This document shows, one piece after another, positions 19,527 through 29,092 of a DNA stretch of 64,000 bases (its first letter is position 1; the number at the start of each line of letters is the position of its first letter). Position numbers and translations under genes: made by a program. The DNA is from DATKIY01 sp963726755 (GTDB lineage: Bacteria > Actinomycetota > Actinomycetes > JAHEKZ01), in contig CAVSDB010000003.1 in assembly GCA_963726755.1 (NCBI GenBank), positions 1,080,190 to 1,144,189 on the forward strand, given 5' to 3'. The notes under the pieces are model-generated. The model was not told the origin of the DNA. It made no database searches and saw only the letters and a list, made by a program, of their open reading frames with translations.

Positions 19527-19918
19527 GAGCTCGATCTCCTGTCTTGGTACTGCTCGATCAGTTTTCCGATCGCCGTCCAATTCCTCAGCTCGACGCCGGC
19601 TGCGCGCTGAGGGCCTGCAGCACGAGCGCCGCGGCCGATCCGCCGAACGCGCGATCCACCAGGTCGGAGACGAGCTGGCGCTGCGTCTGGTCCTGCGACG
19701 ACCGCGCGGCGTAGATGTGGGTCCGCGCCGACTCGTCGCGCGTGACCAGGCCCTTCTCCGCCATGATCTGCATCAGCTTCAGCGTCGTCGTGTAGCCGGT
19801 GTCGCGCGCGTCGGCGAGCGCCTCGTGGACCTGGCGCACGGTGGACGGCCCGCGCGCCCAGAGCACGCGGAGGATGGCCAGTTCGGCGTCGGTCGGACGC
19901 GGCAGCAGTCGTCGCCAT
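19523..19918 (-). CDS. BlaI/MecI-type winged-helix repressor (frameshifted at both ends)
   Basis: The core PTDAELAILRVLWARGPSTV, TGYTTTLKLMQIMAEKGLV and LVSDLVDRAFGGSAAALV is the BlaI/MecI family fold: winged helix then dimerisation helices. One indel just after the ATG (19918) and one near 19590 put the first and last segments in another frame; the C-terminal helix then reads AIGKLIEQYQDRR. Its stop (TGA) overlaps the ATG of the M56 gene. In characterised systems the repressor dimer binds a dyad in its own promoter and is cleaved by the partner M56 peptidase. The dyads at 19930-19968 are the likely operators. Confidence 0.85.
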   Translation of the reverse strand: MATTAAASDRRRTGHPPRALGARAVHRAPGPRGARRRARHRLHDDAEADADHGGEGPGHARRVGADPHLRRAVVAGPDAAPARLRPGGSRVRRIGRGARAAGPQRAAGVELRNWTAIGKLIEQYQDRRSSS

Positions 19919-19925
19919 GCGCCTG

Positions 19926-19968
19926 ATTATACGAATCTATTCGTAGATGTCAACGAAGAGCTTCGTTG
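19926..19968 (-). promoter_or_regulatory. Consensus sigma-70 promoter with two BlaI operator-like dyads
   Basis: On the minus strand TTGACA (19953-19948) and TATAAT (19931-19926) are perfect hexamers with a 16-bp spacer. The spacer contains the palindrome TACGAATCTATTCGTA (19930-19945). A second palindrome, CAACGAAGAGCTTCGTTG (19951-19968), overlaps the -35. Both share the core ACGAA-N4-TTCGT and their centres are 22 bp apart, about two helical turns. The -10 ends only 7 bp before the ATG at 19918, so the transcript would be leaderless or nearly so. Confidence 0.75.
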
Positions 19969-20065
19969 CTGAGTAAGACGCCCGATCCCCGCGTTTGGCC
20001 GACCCGTGGTGCCGTTCACCGAATACAGGCGGGCCGCTGCGAGTTGTGCGACGTATCAGATCGGC

Positions 20066-22275
20066 ATGGCGCATGACGCGATCGGCTGCTTCTGCTTCTT
20101 GCTCAACAGCCGGCTCCAGTGGCCGGTGTCGTGGTGCGACACGACCGGCCTGCCGCTGCCGGGCGCGGTGGTCGACGATCAAAGGCACGGCTGACTGGCC
20201 GTGACCGACGAGCCAGGCCAGTTCACGGTCAGCCCGTCGGCGCGGCGCCGGTGCCTGCTGGTCGGAGTTGCCCGGCTTCCAATCGAAGACCGTCGCGCAC
20301 GAAGCCGGACCGGTCCGCCGATCCCATCCGCATCACGCTGGAAGTCGCCGGTCTGACCGATCAGGTCTCGGTTCGCGCGCCGGTCGTCGGCACGCCGCCA
20401 GACGCACGGCTCGGGCTTCGACCGCTCGATGTCGTACGCACCGCCGGCGCGCAGGCCGACATGATGCGCGCCCTGGCCGTGCTTCCCGGCGTGACGCACG
20501 GTGGACGAAGGCGCGGGGTTGTTCGTGCGCGGCGGCGACGTCAGCGAAACGCAGGTGCTGCTCGACGGCGCGGTCATCAATCATCCTTATCGCTACGAGA
20601 CGCCGACCGGCGGGTTTCGCGGCGCGGTCGATCCGTTTCTGACGCAGGGCGTGTCGTTTGCCACCGGCGGATTCTCCGCCGAATACGGCAACAGTCTCAG
20701 CGGCGTCGTCGACATGCACGGCCTGGCGCGCCCGGAGCGCGCGCGCGTGAACGTCGACGGCCGGCCTGGCCGGCGTCTCGGGCGCCGTCGCGCGAGCCGA
20801 TCGGCACGCAAGCCGGCATGCGCTGTCGCCGCCAATCGCACGACGCCGCGTCTGCTCTTCGCGGTCAATCCCGAGCCCGCGGACTTCGACCAGCTGCCGG
20901 GCGGCTGGGACTTGAGCGGCGGCGGCTCTACTTCGACAGCGCGACGCACGGCAGCTTCCGGCTCTTCGCGATCGAGCAGCGCGACCACGTCGGCGTCGAA
21001 GCTCGAGAAGGACGCGTTCGTCGGGATTCCTGCACTCCGGCGCCGGGCATCGAGCTGGTCACCGCGCGTTGGCAGCGGCCGCTCACAGCGCGTGGAGCCT
21101 GTCACGGCGCCGCCGGCGACGACGGCTACGTCGACACGATGGACGTCGGCGTGCTTCGCGGTCGATCGAAACGGACCGCGAGCACTTCGCGTCGCGTCGA
21201 TCTCGGCGGGCGGTCCGGAGACTGGACGCTGTCGAATTCGGCGCCGACGCCGGCTCGACGCGCACGAGCGTCGTCGGGCGGGTGCCCGTGCGCGGCGGCG
21301 ACTTCGCCGGCGTCGACGGCATCGAGCCGCGTTCGACGTCGCGCATCGCGACTGGCGGCCGGCGCGCTACGTGGAAGCTCGACGCGGCCGATTCGGCCGG
21401 ATCACGCCGACCCTCGGACTGCGCGCGCGACTACTTCTCGCACGTCGCCACGTCGCGCGCGTCGATCCCGCGCGTGAATGTCACCGTCGACCTCGGCGCG
21501 GTCGGCCGGCTGCGATTCGCCTGGGGCGTCTATCACCAGGCGCCGTCGCCGCAGTACTTCGACCAGAGTCGCGGCGCCGCGCAGCTGCTCACCGATGGCC
21601 TCCACGCACTACGTCGTCGGTTACGAGCGCGGCAACGATCGAGGGCGCGGCGTTCTTTCGCGCCGAAGGCTACGTGAAGGCGTATCGCGAACTGCCGCGT
21701 CGAGGACGTCGCGCTCGGGTTCTCGAGTACCGGGTACGGACACGCGCACGGCGTCGACCTGTTCACGCGGCGCGTCTGGCACTTCATCGACGTGCGCGCG
21801 CAGCGCGAGCTGGCGTCGACACGACGCGCCGCTGGACCTCGCCCGAGCAGCAGGATCGATATCCGCTGCCGGCCGGCACCTGGAAGCCGGACTTCGACGT
21901 CCCTTACACTGGCCAGCTCGTCGTCAACGCGCCGGTGTCGCGCACGGTGGCTATCGGCTTCGGCTGGCGCGTCGCCGCCGGCCGGCCGTTCACGCCGGTC
22001 ATCGGCGCCACGCGACGCCCGACGGCTACGACCCCGTCTGGGGGCCGATCAACTCCGAGCGGCTGCCGCAGCTACGAGCGCTTCGATCTGTCGGTGAGCA
22101 CGTCGCGGCCGCTCGGATCGCGAGCGATCGCCGTGTTCTTCGCGAGCGTCGACAACGTCACCGACCGCGAAAGAACTTCTTCGAGTACGCGTATTCGGCC
22201 GACTACACAGCGCGGCATCCGGTGGCCGGCGCATCGCCGCGCAGCGTCTACATCGGCTGCTCGATCACCCGCTGA
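20066..22275 (+). CDS. TonB-dependent receptor with carboxypeptidase-regulatory N-domain (many frameshifts)
   Basis: The frame fragments assemble to a signal region (DRLLLLLAQQ), a CarboxypepD_reg-like unit (PVAGVVV, TTGLPLPGAVV, DEPGQFTVSPS), and a plug domain (EVAGLTDQVSVRAPVVG, MMRALAVLPGVT, GLFVRGGDVSETQVLLDGAV, FATGGFSAEYGNSLSGVVDM). A beta-barrel follows, ending RSVYIGCSITR. The plug and barrel signatures identify an outer-membrane TonB-dependent receptor of the acidobacterial or Bacteroidetes-like oar/SusC class, about 720 residues. More than a dozen indels are needed, making this one of the worst-preserved stretches in the window. The start at 20066 is a best guess. It is divergent from blaI, so the operator region could influence it. 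A TPR protein and a LytS/LytTR pair follow closely. Confidence 0.7.
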
Positions 22276-22292
22276 CCAAGAGGAGAACGATC

Positions 22293-23069
22293 GTGTCATC
22301 CAGATCCGTCATTGCTCTCGCCGTCGCCGTGGCCAGGCTCCGTCGCTCGTCGGGGCGCGACCGGCGGCGCCGCAATCCGGCGACGCCTTCAGCGCGCTGG
22401 CGGCGCGACTCGAGACCGCGGCCATCAACGGCGACACGGCCGGCCTCAAGGCGGCGCGTCTCGAGGCCATGCGCCTCCTCGCCTCGAAGCCCGCAGCCCG
22501 ACCGCCTGCCGCTCATCCGGTACACCATCGCCTATGCCGGCTGGCGCCTCGGCTTCGCGCCGGCGCTGACGCCGAAGGAACAGACCGACGTGCTCGACGA
22601 CGCGGAGGTGCAGCTGAACGAGGCCATCAAGCTCGACCCCGCGTTCGCCGACGCGATGGGCCTGCTCTCGGCGGTGTACGGCGCGAAGATCGCGAAGAAC
22701 GCCGACCTCGGCATGTCGCTCGGACCCCGATCGAGCGAGGCAGCTCGGCCGGGCGCTCGGCCTCGAGCCGTCCAATCCCCGGCTGCTCGTCATTCGCGGG
22801 CAGAGCCAGTTCAACACGCCGCCGGAGTTTGGTGGCAGCATCAAAGATGCGGAGGCCTCGCTGAGACGCGCGCTCGAGTTGCTCGACGCGGAGCCGGTCG
22901 GGCAACCGTGGCCCAACTGGGGTCGATTCGATGCGCACGCCTGGCTCGGACAGGCGCTGGCCAGCCGCGGGGACAAGGCCGGCGCCCGGGTGCGAGTACG
23001 AACGGGCGCTCACGATCGCGCCCGGCTCGGCGTGGGTGCGCGTCGCGCTTGCTGGGCGCTCTGAAGTAG
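22293..23069 (+). CDS. Secreted TPR-like protein (frameshifted)
   Basis: The GTG start at 22293 gives a signal peptide (SSRSVIALAVAVA). The chain then reads SALAARLETAAINGDTAGLK, QLNEAIKLDPAFADAMGLL, GLEPSNPRLLVIRGQSQF, EASLRRALELLDAEP and ERALTIAPGSAWVRV. The helices have a tetratricopeptide character (alanine and leucine spacing with LDPAFADA and IAPGSAW turns). Frameshifts lie near 22330, 22495, 22735 and 22985. The stop used is at 23067-23069, which preserves the C-terminal LLGALK. It lies 17 bp after the TonB receptor and 27 bp before the sensor kinase, so an operon is likely. Function unknown. Confidence 0.65.
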   Translation: MSSRSVIALAVAVARLRRSSGRDRRRRNPATPSARWRRDSRPRPSTATRPASRRRVSRPCASSPRSPQPDRLPLIRYTIAYAGWRLGFAPALTPKEQTDVLDDAEVQLNEAIKLDPAFADAMGLLSAVYGAKIAKNADLGMSLGPRSSEAARPGARPRAVQSPAARHSRAEPVQHAAGVWWQHQRCGGLAETRARVARRGAGRATVAQLGSIRCARLARTGAGQPRGQGRRPGASTNGRSRSRPARRGCASRLLGALK

Positions 23070-23096
23070 ATCTCGTCGCTCGTATCATCCGAAGCC

Positions 23097-24174
23097 ATGA
23101 CAACGGTCGACCTGTCCGACGCGACGCCGACGCCGACCTGGTGGCGAGCGCCACTCGTCTGGACCGTCGCCGTGCTGCGTGTACGCGGCGGTGTTGCGCG
23201 TGCAAATCGGGTCTGCCGTTTGCGATGGCGCTTCGCTCGAGCGCGGTCTATCTCGTATTCGCTCGCGCTCCTGACGTACCCCGTGCGTCGCTGGAGCCGG
23301 CGCGCGATGCCGGTGGGCCGTCCGGCCTGGTCGTTCGTGCTGACGCAGATCGCCGCCGGACTATCGACGATTTCGGTCTGGGCGGGCGTCAATCTCCTGA
23401 ACGACTGGTACACCGTCGGTCCTGGTTTCTGGCAGCTCATCTACGCGCAGCAGCTGGATGTTCCAGCTGCTGTTCTCGTTCACGGTCTACGGCACCGTGC
23501 TCGGACTGACGCTGACGAGCGCAGTCCTGGCACGCGTGAACGCGAGCGCGAGCGGCGCGAGGCGGAGCTGGCGATCGTCGCGCGCGAAGCCGAGCTGATC
23601 GCCGATCCGCGCGCAGTTCCAGCCGCACTTCGTGCTGAACGCGCTCAATTCGCTGCTCGCCCTCATCGACAAGGATCCGGCGCTGGCGCGCACGATGGTC
23701 GTCCGGCTGGCCGATGTGATGAAGGCGGTCTTCGACCGGGTGGACGTGCCGGCCGTGCCGCTCGAACGCGAGCTGGATTTGGTCAAGGCGTACCTCGACG
23801 TCGAGCGCATCCGGTTCGGATCGCGTTTGTCGGTGACGCTTCGACATCGAGGACGCGGCCCGCGGCGTGCTGGTGCCGCCGTTCCTGCTGCAGCCGCTCG
23901 TCGAGAACGCCGTCAAGCACGGCATCGCGCCGTACGCGCGGCCGGGAACGGTGCGGCATCGCCGCGCGCGTCGCCGACGGCCGGCTGCGCGTCGACGTAA
24001 CCGACTCCGGGCACCGGCACCTCGCCGGCGCTCGGCACCGGCCGCGGCCTGCCGCTCACGCGCCGGCGGCTCGATTCGGTCTACGGCACCGGGTACGAGC
24101 TGACGCTCGATCACCGCGACAGCGGGACCCTCGTGCGCATCGACGTGCCGGCCGGAGCCGCGCATGTCGCGTGA
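23097..24174 (+). CDS. LytS/YehU-type sensor histidine kinase (frameshifted)
   Basis: Membrane segments at the N-terminus (WWRAPLVWTVAVL, then FVLTQIAAGLSTI) are followed by the His_kinase domain of the LytS/YehU type: the phospho-acceptor motif FQPHFVLNALNSLLALI (near 23615-23660), LERELDLVKAYLDVERIRF, and the ATPase boxes LLQPLVENAVKHGIAPY and TGRGLPLTRRRLDSVYG. About 355 residues. Frameshifts occur near 23180, 23455, 23610, 23845, 23950 and 24015. The stop codon lies inside the start of the response regulator (11-nt overlap), so the two are coupled. Ligand unknown. Confidence 0.8.
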
Positions 24175-24918
24175 CCCGCTCCGCCTGCTGTTGGCCGACG
24201 ACGAGCCGCTGGCGCGCGACCTGGTGCGTCGAGTACGCGGGCGCGCACGGTGAACTCGAGGTCGTGGAGGAGTGCGCAAGCGGCGACGAGCTGGCCGCCG
24301 CACTGACGCGCGGGCGGCCCGACGTGTGCCTGCTCGATATTCGAATGCCGGGCGAGGACGTGTTCGCCGTGCTCGGCCGCGCGAGCGCCGCCCAGCCGCT
24401 GCCGTCCGTCATCTTCGCCACCGCCTTCGACGGCTACGCGGTTCGCGCCTTCGACATGAACGCCGTCGACTATCTGGTCAAGCCGTACTCGGAGGACCGG
24501 TTCGCCGAGGCCATCCGGCGCGTTCGCACGCGACGGCAGGCCGACCGGCCCGACGACGGCCTGGCGCGCGTCATCCGAGACCTCGGGCCACGGCCGGACC
24601 GCCTGCTCGTGCCTGACGGCCGGCGGATGGTGCCGCTCGCCGTGTCGGACATCGTGTGGATCAAGGCCGAGGACGACTACGTCGCGCGTCCACGCCGGCG
24701 GCCGCAGCTATCTGGTGAGCCGTACCCTGAAAGACCTCGAGACGCGCCTGGATCCGGAACGGTTCGTGCGGCTCCACCGATCGGCGCTCGTCCAGGCCGC
24801 GCACATCCGTGAAGTCACGGCCCAGGGCGGCAGCCGCTATCGCGTCCGCCTGAGCGACGACACCATCGTCATCGTCAGCCGCACGCGCGTGCCAGAACTC
24901 AAACGCTGGATGCTGTAG
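24164..24918 (+). CDS. LytTR family response regulator (frameshifted)
   Basis: The receiver domain has the acidic pocket LLLADDEPLARDL, the acceptor aspartate in VCLLDIRMPGED, the threonine region FATAFDGYAV and the lysine KPYSEDRF. The C-terminal LytTR DNA-binding domain reads IVWIKAEDDYV, LVSRTLKDLETRLDPERFVR, LHRSALVQAAHIREV and RYRVRLSDDTIVIVSRTRVP. About 245 residues. Frameshifts lie near 24230 and 24690. It is translationally coupled to the LytS-type kinase. LytTR regulators bind direct repeats upstream of target genes; the TonB receptor and TPR genes in the same run are plausible targets. Confidence 0.85.
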
Positions 24919-24939
24919 AAAAGACCCCGGCGTCCTTTC

Positions 24940-25633
24940 CTAGTCGCCGCCGGCGCCCTTGAACTGATCGGATTCGTCGGCGAACAGGATATTGAAGCTG
25001 GTGAGTGAACCGTAGCAGCCGCTGATGTACGCCTGCAGCTTCACCTTCGCGTCGTCGGACAGATCGGCCGCGTTGACCTGCTGCTCGAGCGTGCGCAGCC
25101 GGTTTCGAAGCATGACGACCTTGTGGAAGAAGGTCTCGATCGGCCAACTCTTCTCCTGCGCGCCCGGCGTCCCTGGTCGCAGCACGAGCGTGCCGCCGCG
25201 CCACTTGGCCGCAGGCGCCACCGGCGTGATGCCCGTTTCCTCGCGGATGACCCGGCGCAGGAGCATCTCGAGATCGTGACCGGCGTCTGTTGGCACGCTC
25301 ATGCGAGGACTCGTCCTTTCGCGTTCGCTCACGACGGGAAGATCGACCGCGGTCGCGGCAGGCTGGCGGACCGGACGCGGGCTCGCGCGGCGCCGTGGGC
25401 TGTCGGCCCGGCGGCGACGCGAGGCTGGCCCCACGCAGCGCTGGCGCGGGGACGGGCGCATCCACGCGCGGTCCACCGCGGTAGTTGTGCTCGCTTCGGC
25501 AGAATCCGCACACCACCCGAACGGGCCGGCCATCGGCATCGGCCGCGCCGACCGTGTGGATGCGATCGGTCTTGCACGCGCGGCAGTAGTCCTCGATTGA
25601 GGAGCCGGCGCGGTAGGTGCGAATGACAGACAC
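24940..25633 (-). CDS. Zinc-ribbon protein with helical C-terminal domain, unknown function
   Basis: The GTG at 25633 gives SVIRTYRAGSSIEDYCRACK, then VCGFCRSEHNYRGG. The pair CRAC ... CGFC suggests a four-cysteine zinc ribbon (residues about 16-45). A Pro/Ala/Arg-rich linker follows, and after a frameshift near 25330 the C-terminal part reads HDLEMLLRRVIREETGITP, KWRGGTLVLRPG, EKSWPIETFFHKVVMLRNRL and YISGCYGSLTSFNILFADES. No family is recognised. It begins 5 bp after the stop of the cyclophilin gene on the same strand, so the two are probably co-transcribed. Confidence 0.6.
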
Positions 25634-25638
25634 GTGAC

Positions 25639-26151
25639 TTACGTCCGTTCGATCGTCACCTTGTTGATGACGACCGGCGGGTTGGGCCGGTCGTGCGAGT
25701 CGGTCTTGACCGCGCCGATCTTCGCGATGACGTCGAGGCCCTTCGACACGCGGCCGAAGACGGTGTGCTTTCGATCGAGGTGCGGCGTGGGACCGAGCGT
25801 GATGAAGAACTGGCTGCCGTTGGTGTTCGGTCCGGCGTTGGCCATCGACAGAATGCCCGCGCGTTCGTGGCGGAGTTCGGGATGGAACTCGTCCTCGAAC
25901 TGATAGCCGGGCCCGCCGTAGCCCTGCCCGAGCGGATCGCCGCCCTGAATCATGAAGCGATCGATGACGCGGTGAAAGACGATGCCGTCGTAGAACGGCT
26001 TCTTGTGTTTCTCGCCGGTCTTCGGGTGCTTCCATTCCTTCGTGCCCTCGGCGAGACCGGTGAAGTTGGCGACGGTCTTCGGAGCCTTGGCGTCGAACAG
26101 TTCGACCGTGAAATTGCCGAGCGTCGTCTCGAAATGCGCGTGAGTAGGCAT
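25639..26151 (-). CDS. Cyclophilin-type peptidyl-prolyl cis-trans isomerase
   Basis: This is an intact 170-residue protein without a signal peptide, so cytoplasmic. Cyclophilin motifs are complete: FYDGIVFHRVIDRFMIQGGD (catalytic arginine in FHRV), AGILSMANAGPNTNGSQFFI and LDRKHTVFGRVSKGLDV. The reaction is cis-trans isomerisation of X-Pro bonds during protein folding. It lies between a TPR lipoprotein gene (upstream, 12-bp gap) and a zinc-ribbon protein gene (downstream, 5-bp gap), all on the minus strand. A secreted paralogue is at 38375. Confidence 0.93.
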   Translation of the reverse strand: MPTHAHFETTLGNFTVELFDAKAPKTVANFTGLAEGTKEWKHPKTGEKHKKPFYDGIVFHRVIDRFMIQGGDPLGQGYGGPGYQFEDEFHPELRHERAGILSMANAGPNTNGSQFFITLGPTPHLDRKHTVFGRVSKGLDVIAKIGAVKTDSHDRPNPPVVINKVTIERT

Positions 26152-26163
26152 CCGGCTATTGTG

Positions 26164-27841
26164 TCAGAACTCGCGTAAGGGGTCCTTGATGATTTCTCGG
26201 AGCGAGGCCACGAGCTTCTCGAGGGTTGGGTCGAGCGCGGCGATCTCGATCAGGGCGCGGGCCTGGGCCAGGTCGCCGCCCTGCGCAAAGCGGCTGGCGG
26301 CATTGAACGCGGCGGCGTACTGCTGGCTGCGGTCGTCCTTGAGCGCCTGCTCGAAGCCGGCCATTTGCTGCGCCTTGTAGTCGGGCTCGAGGTCCTCGCG
26401 CGCGGACACGGCCGTCAGCCCGTCCTGGTCCTGCTGGACGTTGCGCGCGTAGCAGCTCATCGAGTCGTTGAAGTGGACGGCTGATTCCAGCCATCGCTCG
26501 GCCTTGATGCCGACCAGGCCGAGGTACCACATGGCGACGCAGTTGCTATTGCCGCGCACGGCACGCTTGGCCCGCAGCAGGTCATCACGAGCCGTCGCCA
26601 GATCGTTCTGCTCGTATTCGATGATGCCGGCCAGATTGAGGATCTCCGCAGTGGGCTCGAGCCGCTTGGCTTGATTGCTGTCGATGCGCGCCGGCTCGAG
26701 TTCCTGCTGGAAGTGCCGGATCCACGCGCGCCAGTAGAACGCGTTCCCGGCGTTGTCGGTGTCGAGCGCGATCATCTTCGTGGCCGTGTCGATCGCCTCG
26801 TCGAACCGTTTGAGGTACGCCAGACACATCGTCCGGCCGAGCAGCGCGTCTTCGTGCTCGGGTTTGAGCACGAGCGTCTCGTCGTAGAACCGCAAGGCGG
26901 TACGGCAGTCGCCGCGCACCTGGTTGTAGTTGCCGCTGAAGTAGGTCACCTCCGGCGAGGTGGGAAACCGCGCGTACGCCTCGGCGAGGAGTTCCTTGGC
27001 CCTGGGCCTTGGCTTGGCCGGTGACTGGCTCACGGGCGCACCGCCCGCGGCCTCCAACGCCATGGCCAGGCGTGCCAGGTAGTACGACGTCTCGACAAAT
27101 CGCGGCGATCGCGCGCGCACGCTCTCCATCGACCTCCGGCGTCTGGTCTCGGCAGACGGCTCGTCGATAGACGATGAGCGGCGGGGCGTCGGCGGCGATC
27201 GCGCGCGGCCAGACGGGGATCGGCGCCGGCAGAGCGAGCCGAGCGCCAGGCGGCAGGCCCGGAGGAGGCGGGCCCGGCGCGGCGAGCGACTCACGAGCGG
27301 GGGGCGCATTCAACGGGCGCGGCCGCGTCGGATAGGCGCAGTCGATGGCCAGCGCCACGTACTGCCGCACGGGCTGGCGAAGCGCCGCGGTCTCGAGCCA
27401 CGCGACCTCGCCGTTGATCTCGCGGGACGAACGGCGCACGCTCGCGCCGGAAGTTCTCCGATTCGCGGCGCGGCCACCCGCTGTCGTCGTTGGGCACCGC
27501 TTCGACGATGGCCAGATACCGGTCCGCCTCGAGCGAGGGCGGCAGCTCGTGCGCAACCGCCATCGCCCGCGCGAGCGACGCCGACGCGTCGAGCGCCAGC
27601 TCCCGCTCGCGCAAGGTCAGCAGCAATTCGGTCTCGAACAGATGCGCGACGACGAGCGGCCGCGCCTTCCCCACGGCGACGTTGTGCGTACATGCCGCGG
27701 GCCTCGAGGAGGCAGTCGTAGCAGCCGTCGAGGACCAGCGCGTCGGCCCGCGCGAGTTCGGCGAGGGCCTGCTTTGCTGAGAGGCGGGGCCGAAGCGCAG
27801 GCCGCGCCGGCCAGCGACAGGGCAAGCAAGACACGCCGCAT
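26164..27841 (-). CDS. TPR-repeat lipoprotein (frameshifted)
   Basis: The start at 27841 gives MRRVLLALSLAGAACASAPP with a lipobox (LAGAAC), so the mature protein is probably lipidated. The chain continues ALAELARADALVLDGCYDCL, HLFETELLLTLRERELALDA and SLEADRYLAIVEAVPNDDSG. A run of tetratricopeptide-like helices follows (AKELLAEAYARFPTSPEVTY, ALRFYDETLVLKPEHEDALL, AIDTATKMIALDTDNAG, ILNLAGIIEYEQNDLATA), ending KDPLREF. Frameshifts cluster at 27100-27450 and 27670-27800. About 555 residues. Many acidobacterial lipoproteins of this kind act as scaffolds; no specific partner can be named. Confidence 0.75.
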
Positions 27842-27881
27842 CTGGGTATTGGACACCGGAAAAACGACTCCGGGAGTCGTT

Positions 27882-29075
27882 TCACGCCACAGGCGAAGCC
27901 GCTTCCAGGGCAACGACTCCCGGAGTCTTGACCCGGTCCAGTCCCTCGACGATGTCGCGGACCAGGTCCTTCGGGCTCTCGCAGCCCGGCGACAGGCGGA
28001 TCAGCGTGTCGGACAGCCCGAGCGCCTCTCGCGTCTCGGCCGGAATCGACGCGTGCGTCATCTTGCACGGCAGGCACACGAGCGCGCGCACGCCGCCCAG
28101 GCTCTCGCCGAGCGCGAAGTAGCGCAGCGACGACACGAACGCCGACGCCTCCTCCGGCGTGCCGTCCAGCTCGAACGACACCATGCCGCCGAACCCGGTC
28201 ATCTGCCGGCGCGCGATGTCGTGCCCGGGATGCGACGGCAGCCCCGGGAAGTACACGCGCCGCACGCGCGGGTGCCGCACGAGCGCCTCGGCCATCGCCG
28301 CCGCGTTCTCGCGCGTGCCGCTGCATCCGCAGCTCGAGCGTCTTGCAGGCCGCGCAGCGTGAGCCAGCAGTCGAACGGACTCGGCACGCCGCCGAGCGCG
28401 TTCTGCAGAAACCCGACGGGCTCGAAGACCGCCGCGTCGCGCGCGATGACGGCGCCCTGAATCAGGTCCGAATGCCCGGCCAGGTACTTCGTCACGCTGT
28501 GCACGACGAGATCGGCGCCGAGCTCGAACGGCTGCTGGAAGTACGGCGTCGCGAACGTGTTGTCGACGACGACGAGCGCGCCGCGCGCGTGCGCGATGCG
28601 CGACACGCCGCGATGTCGTACACGAGCAGCCGCGGATTGGTCGGCGATTCGAGCCACACGAGCTGCGTCTTCGGCGTCACCGCCGCGTTCGACCGCGTCC
28701 AGATCCGCGAAGTCCACCTGCGTCACGATCGCAGCCGAGCGGCTCGAACACGTTGTGCAGCATGCGGAACGTGCCGCCGTAGACGTCGCCGGGCACGACG
28801 ATCTCCGCGCCTGGCTTCAGGTACGCCTGCAGAATCGCGTGCTCGGCCGCCAAGCCCGATCCGAAGACGGCGGCGTGGCTCGCGCCTTCGAGTTCCGCGA
28901 GCACGGCCTCGAGCCGCTTGCGCGTCGGATTCGACGTGCGCGTGTAGTCGAAGCCGCGGTGCTCGCCCGGCCCGATCTGCTGATACGTCGTCGTCTGAAA
29001 GATCGGCGAGACGACGGCGCCGGTGTGCGGCTCGATCGGCTGGCCGGCGTGAATGGTCTTGGTCGCGAAATCCAT
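27882..29075 (-). CDS. metB: Cystathionine gamma-synthase/lyase family PLP enzyme (frameshifted)
   Basis: A PLP-dependent trans-sulfuration enzyme: MDFATKTIHAGQPIEPHTGA, SPIFQTTTYQQIGPGEHRGF, YTRTSNPTRKRLEAVLAELE, VPGDVYGGTFRML, ESPTNPRLLVYDI, the PLP lysine in SVTKYLAGHSD and LGGVRALVCLP near the end. AGGAG sits 8 nt before the ATG. Frameshifts lie near 28745, 28690, 28605 and 28330. It is 17 bp downstream of the homoserine dehydrogenase gene and under the same SAM-I riboswitch, which supports the methionine biosynthesis role (homoserine ester plus cysteine or sulfide). Synthase versus lyase versus sulfhydrylase cannot be separated by eye. Confidence 0.85.
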
Positions 29076-29092
29076 GATGAGGTCTCCTGACG

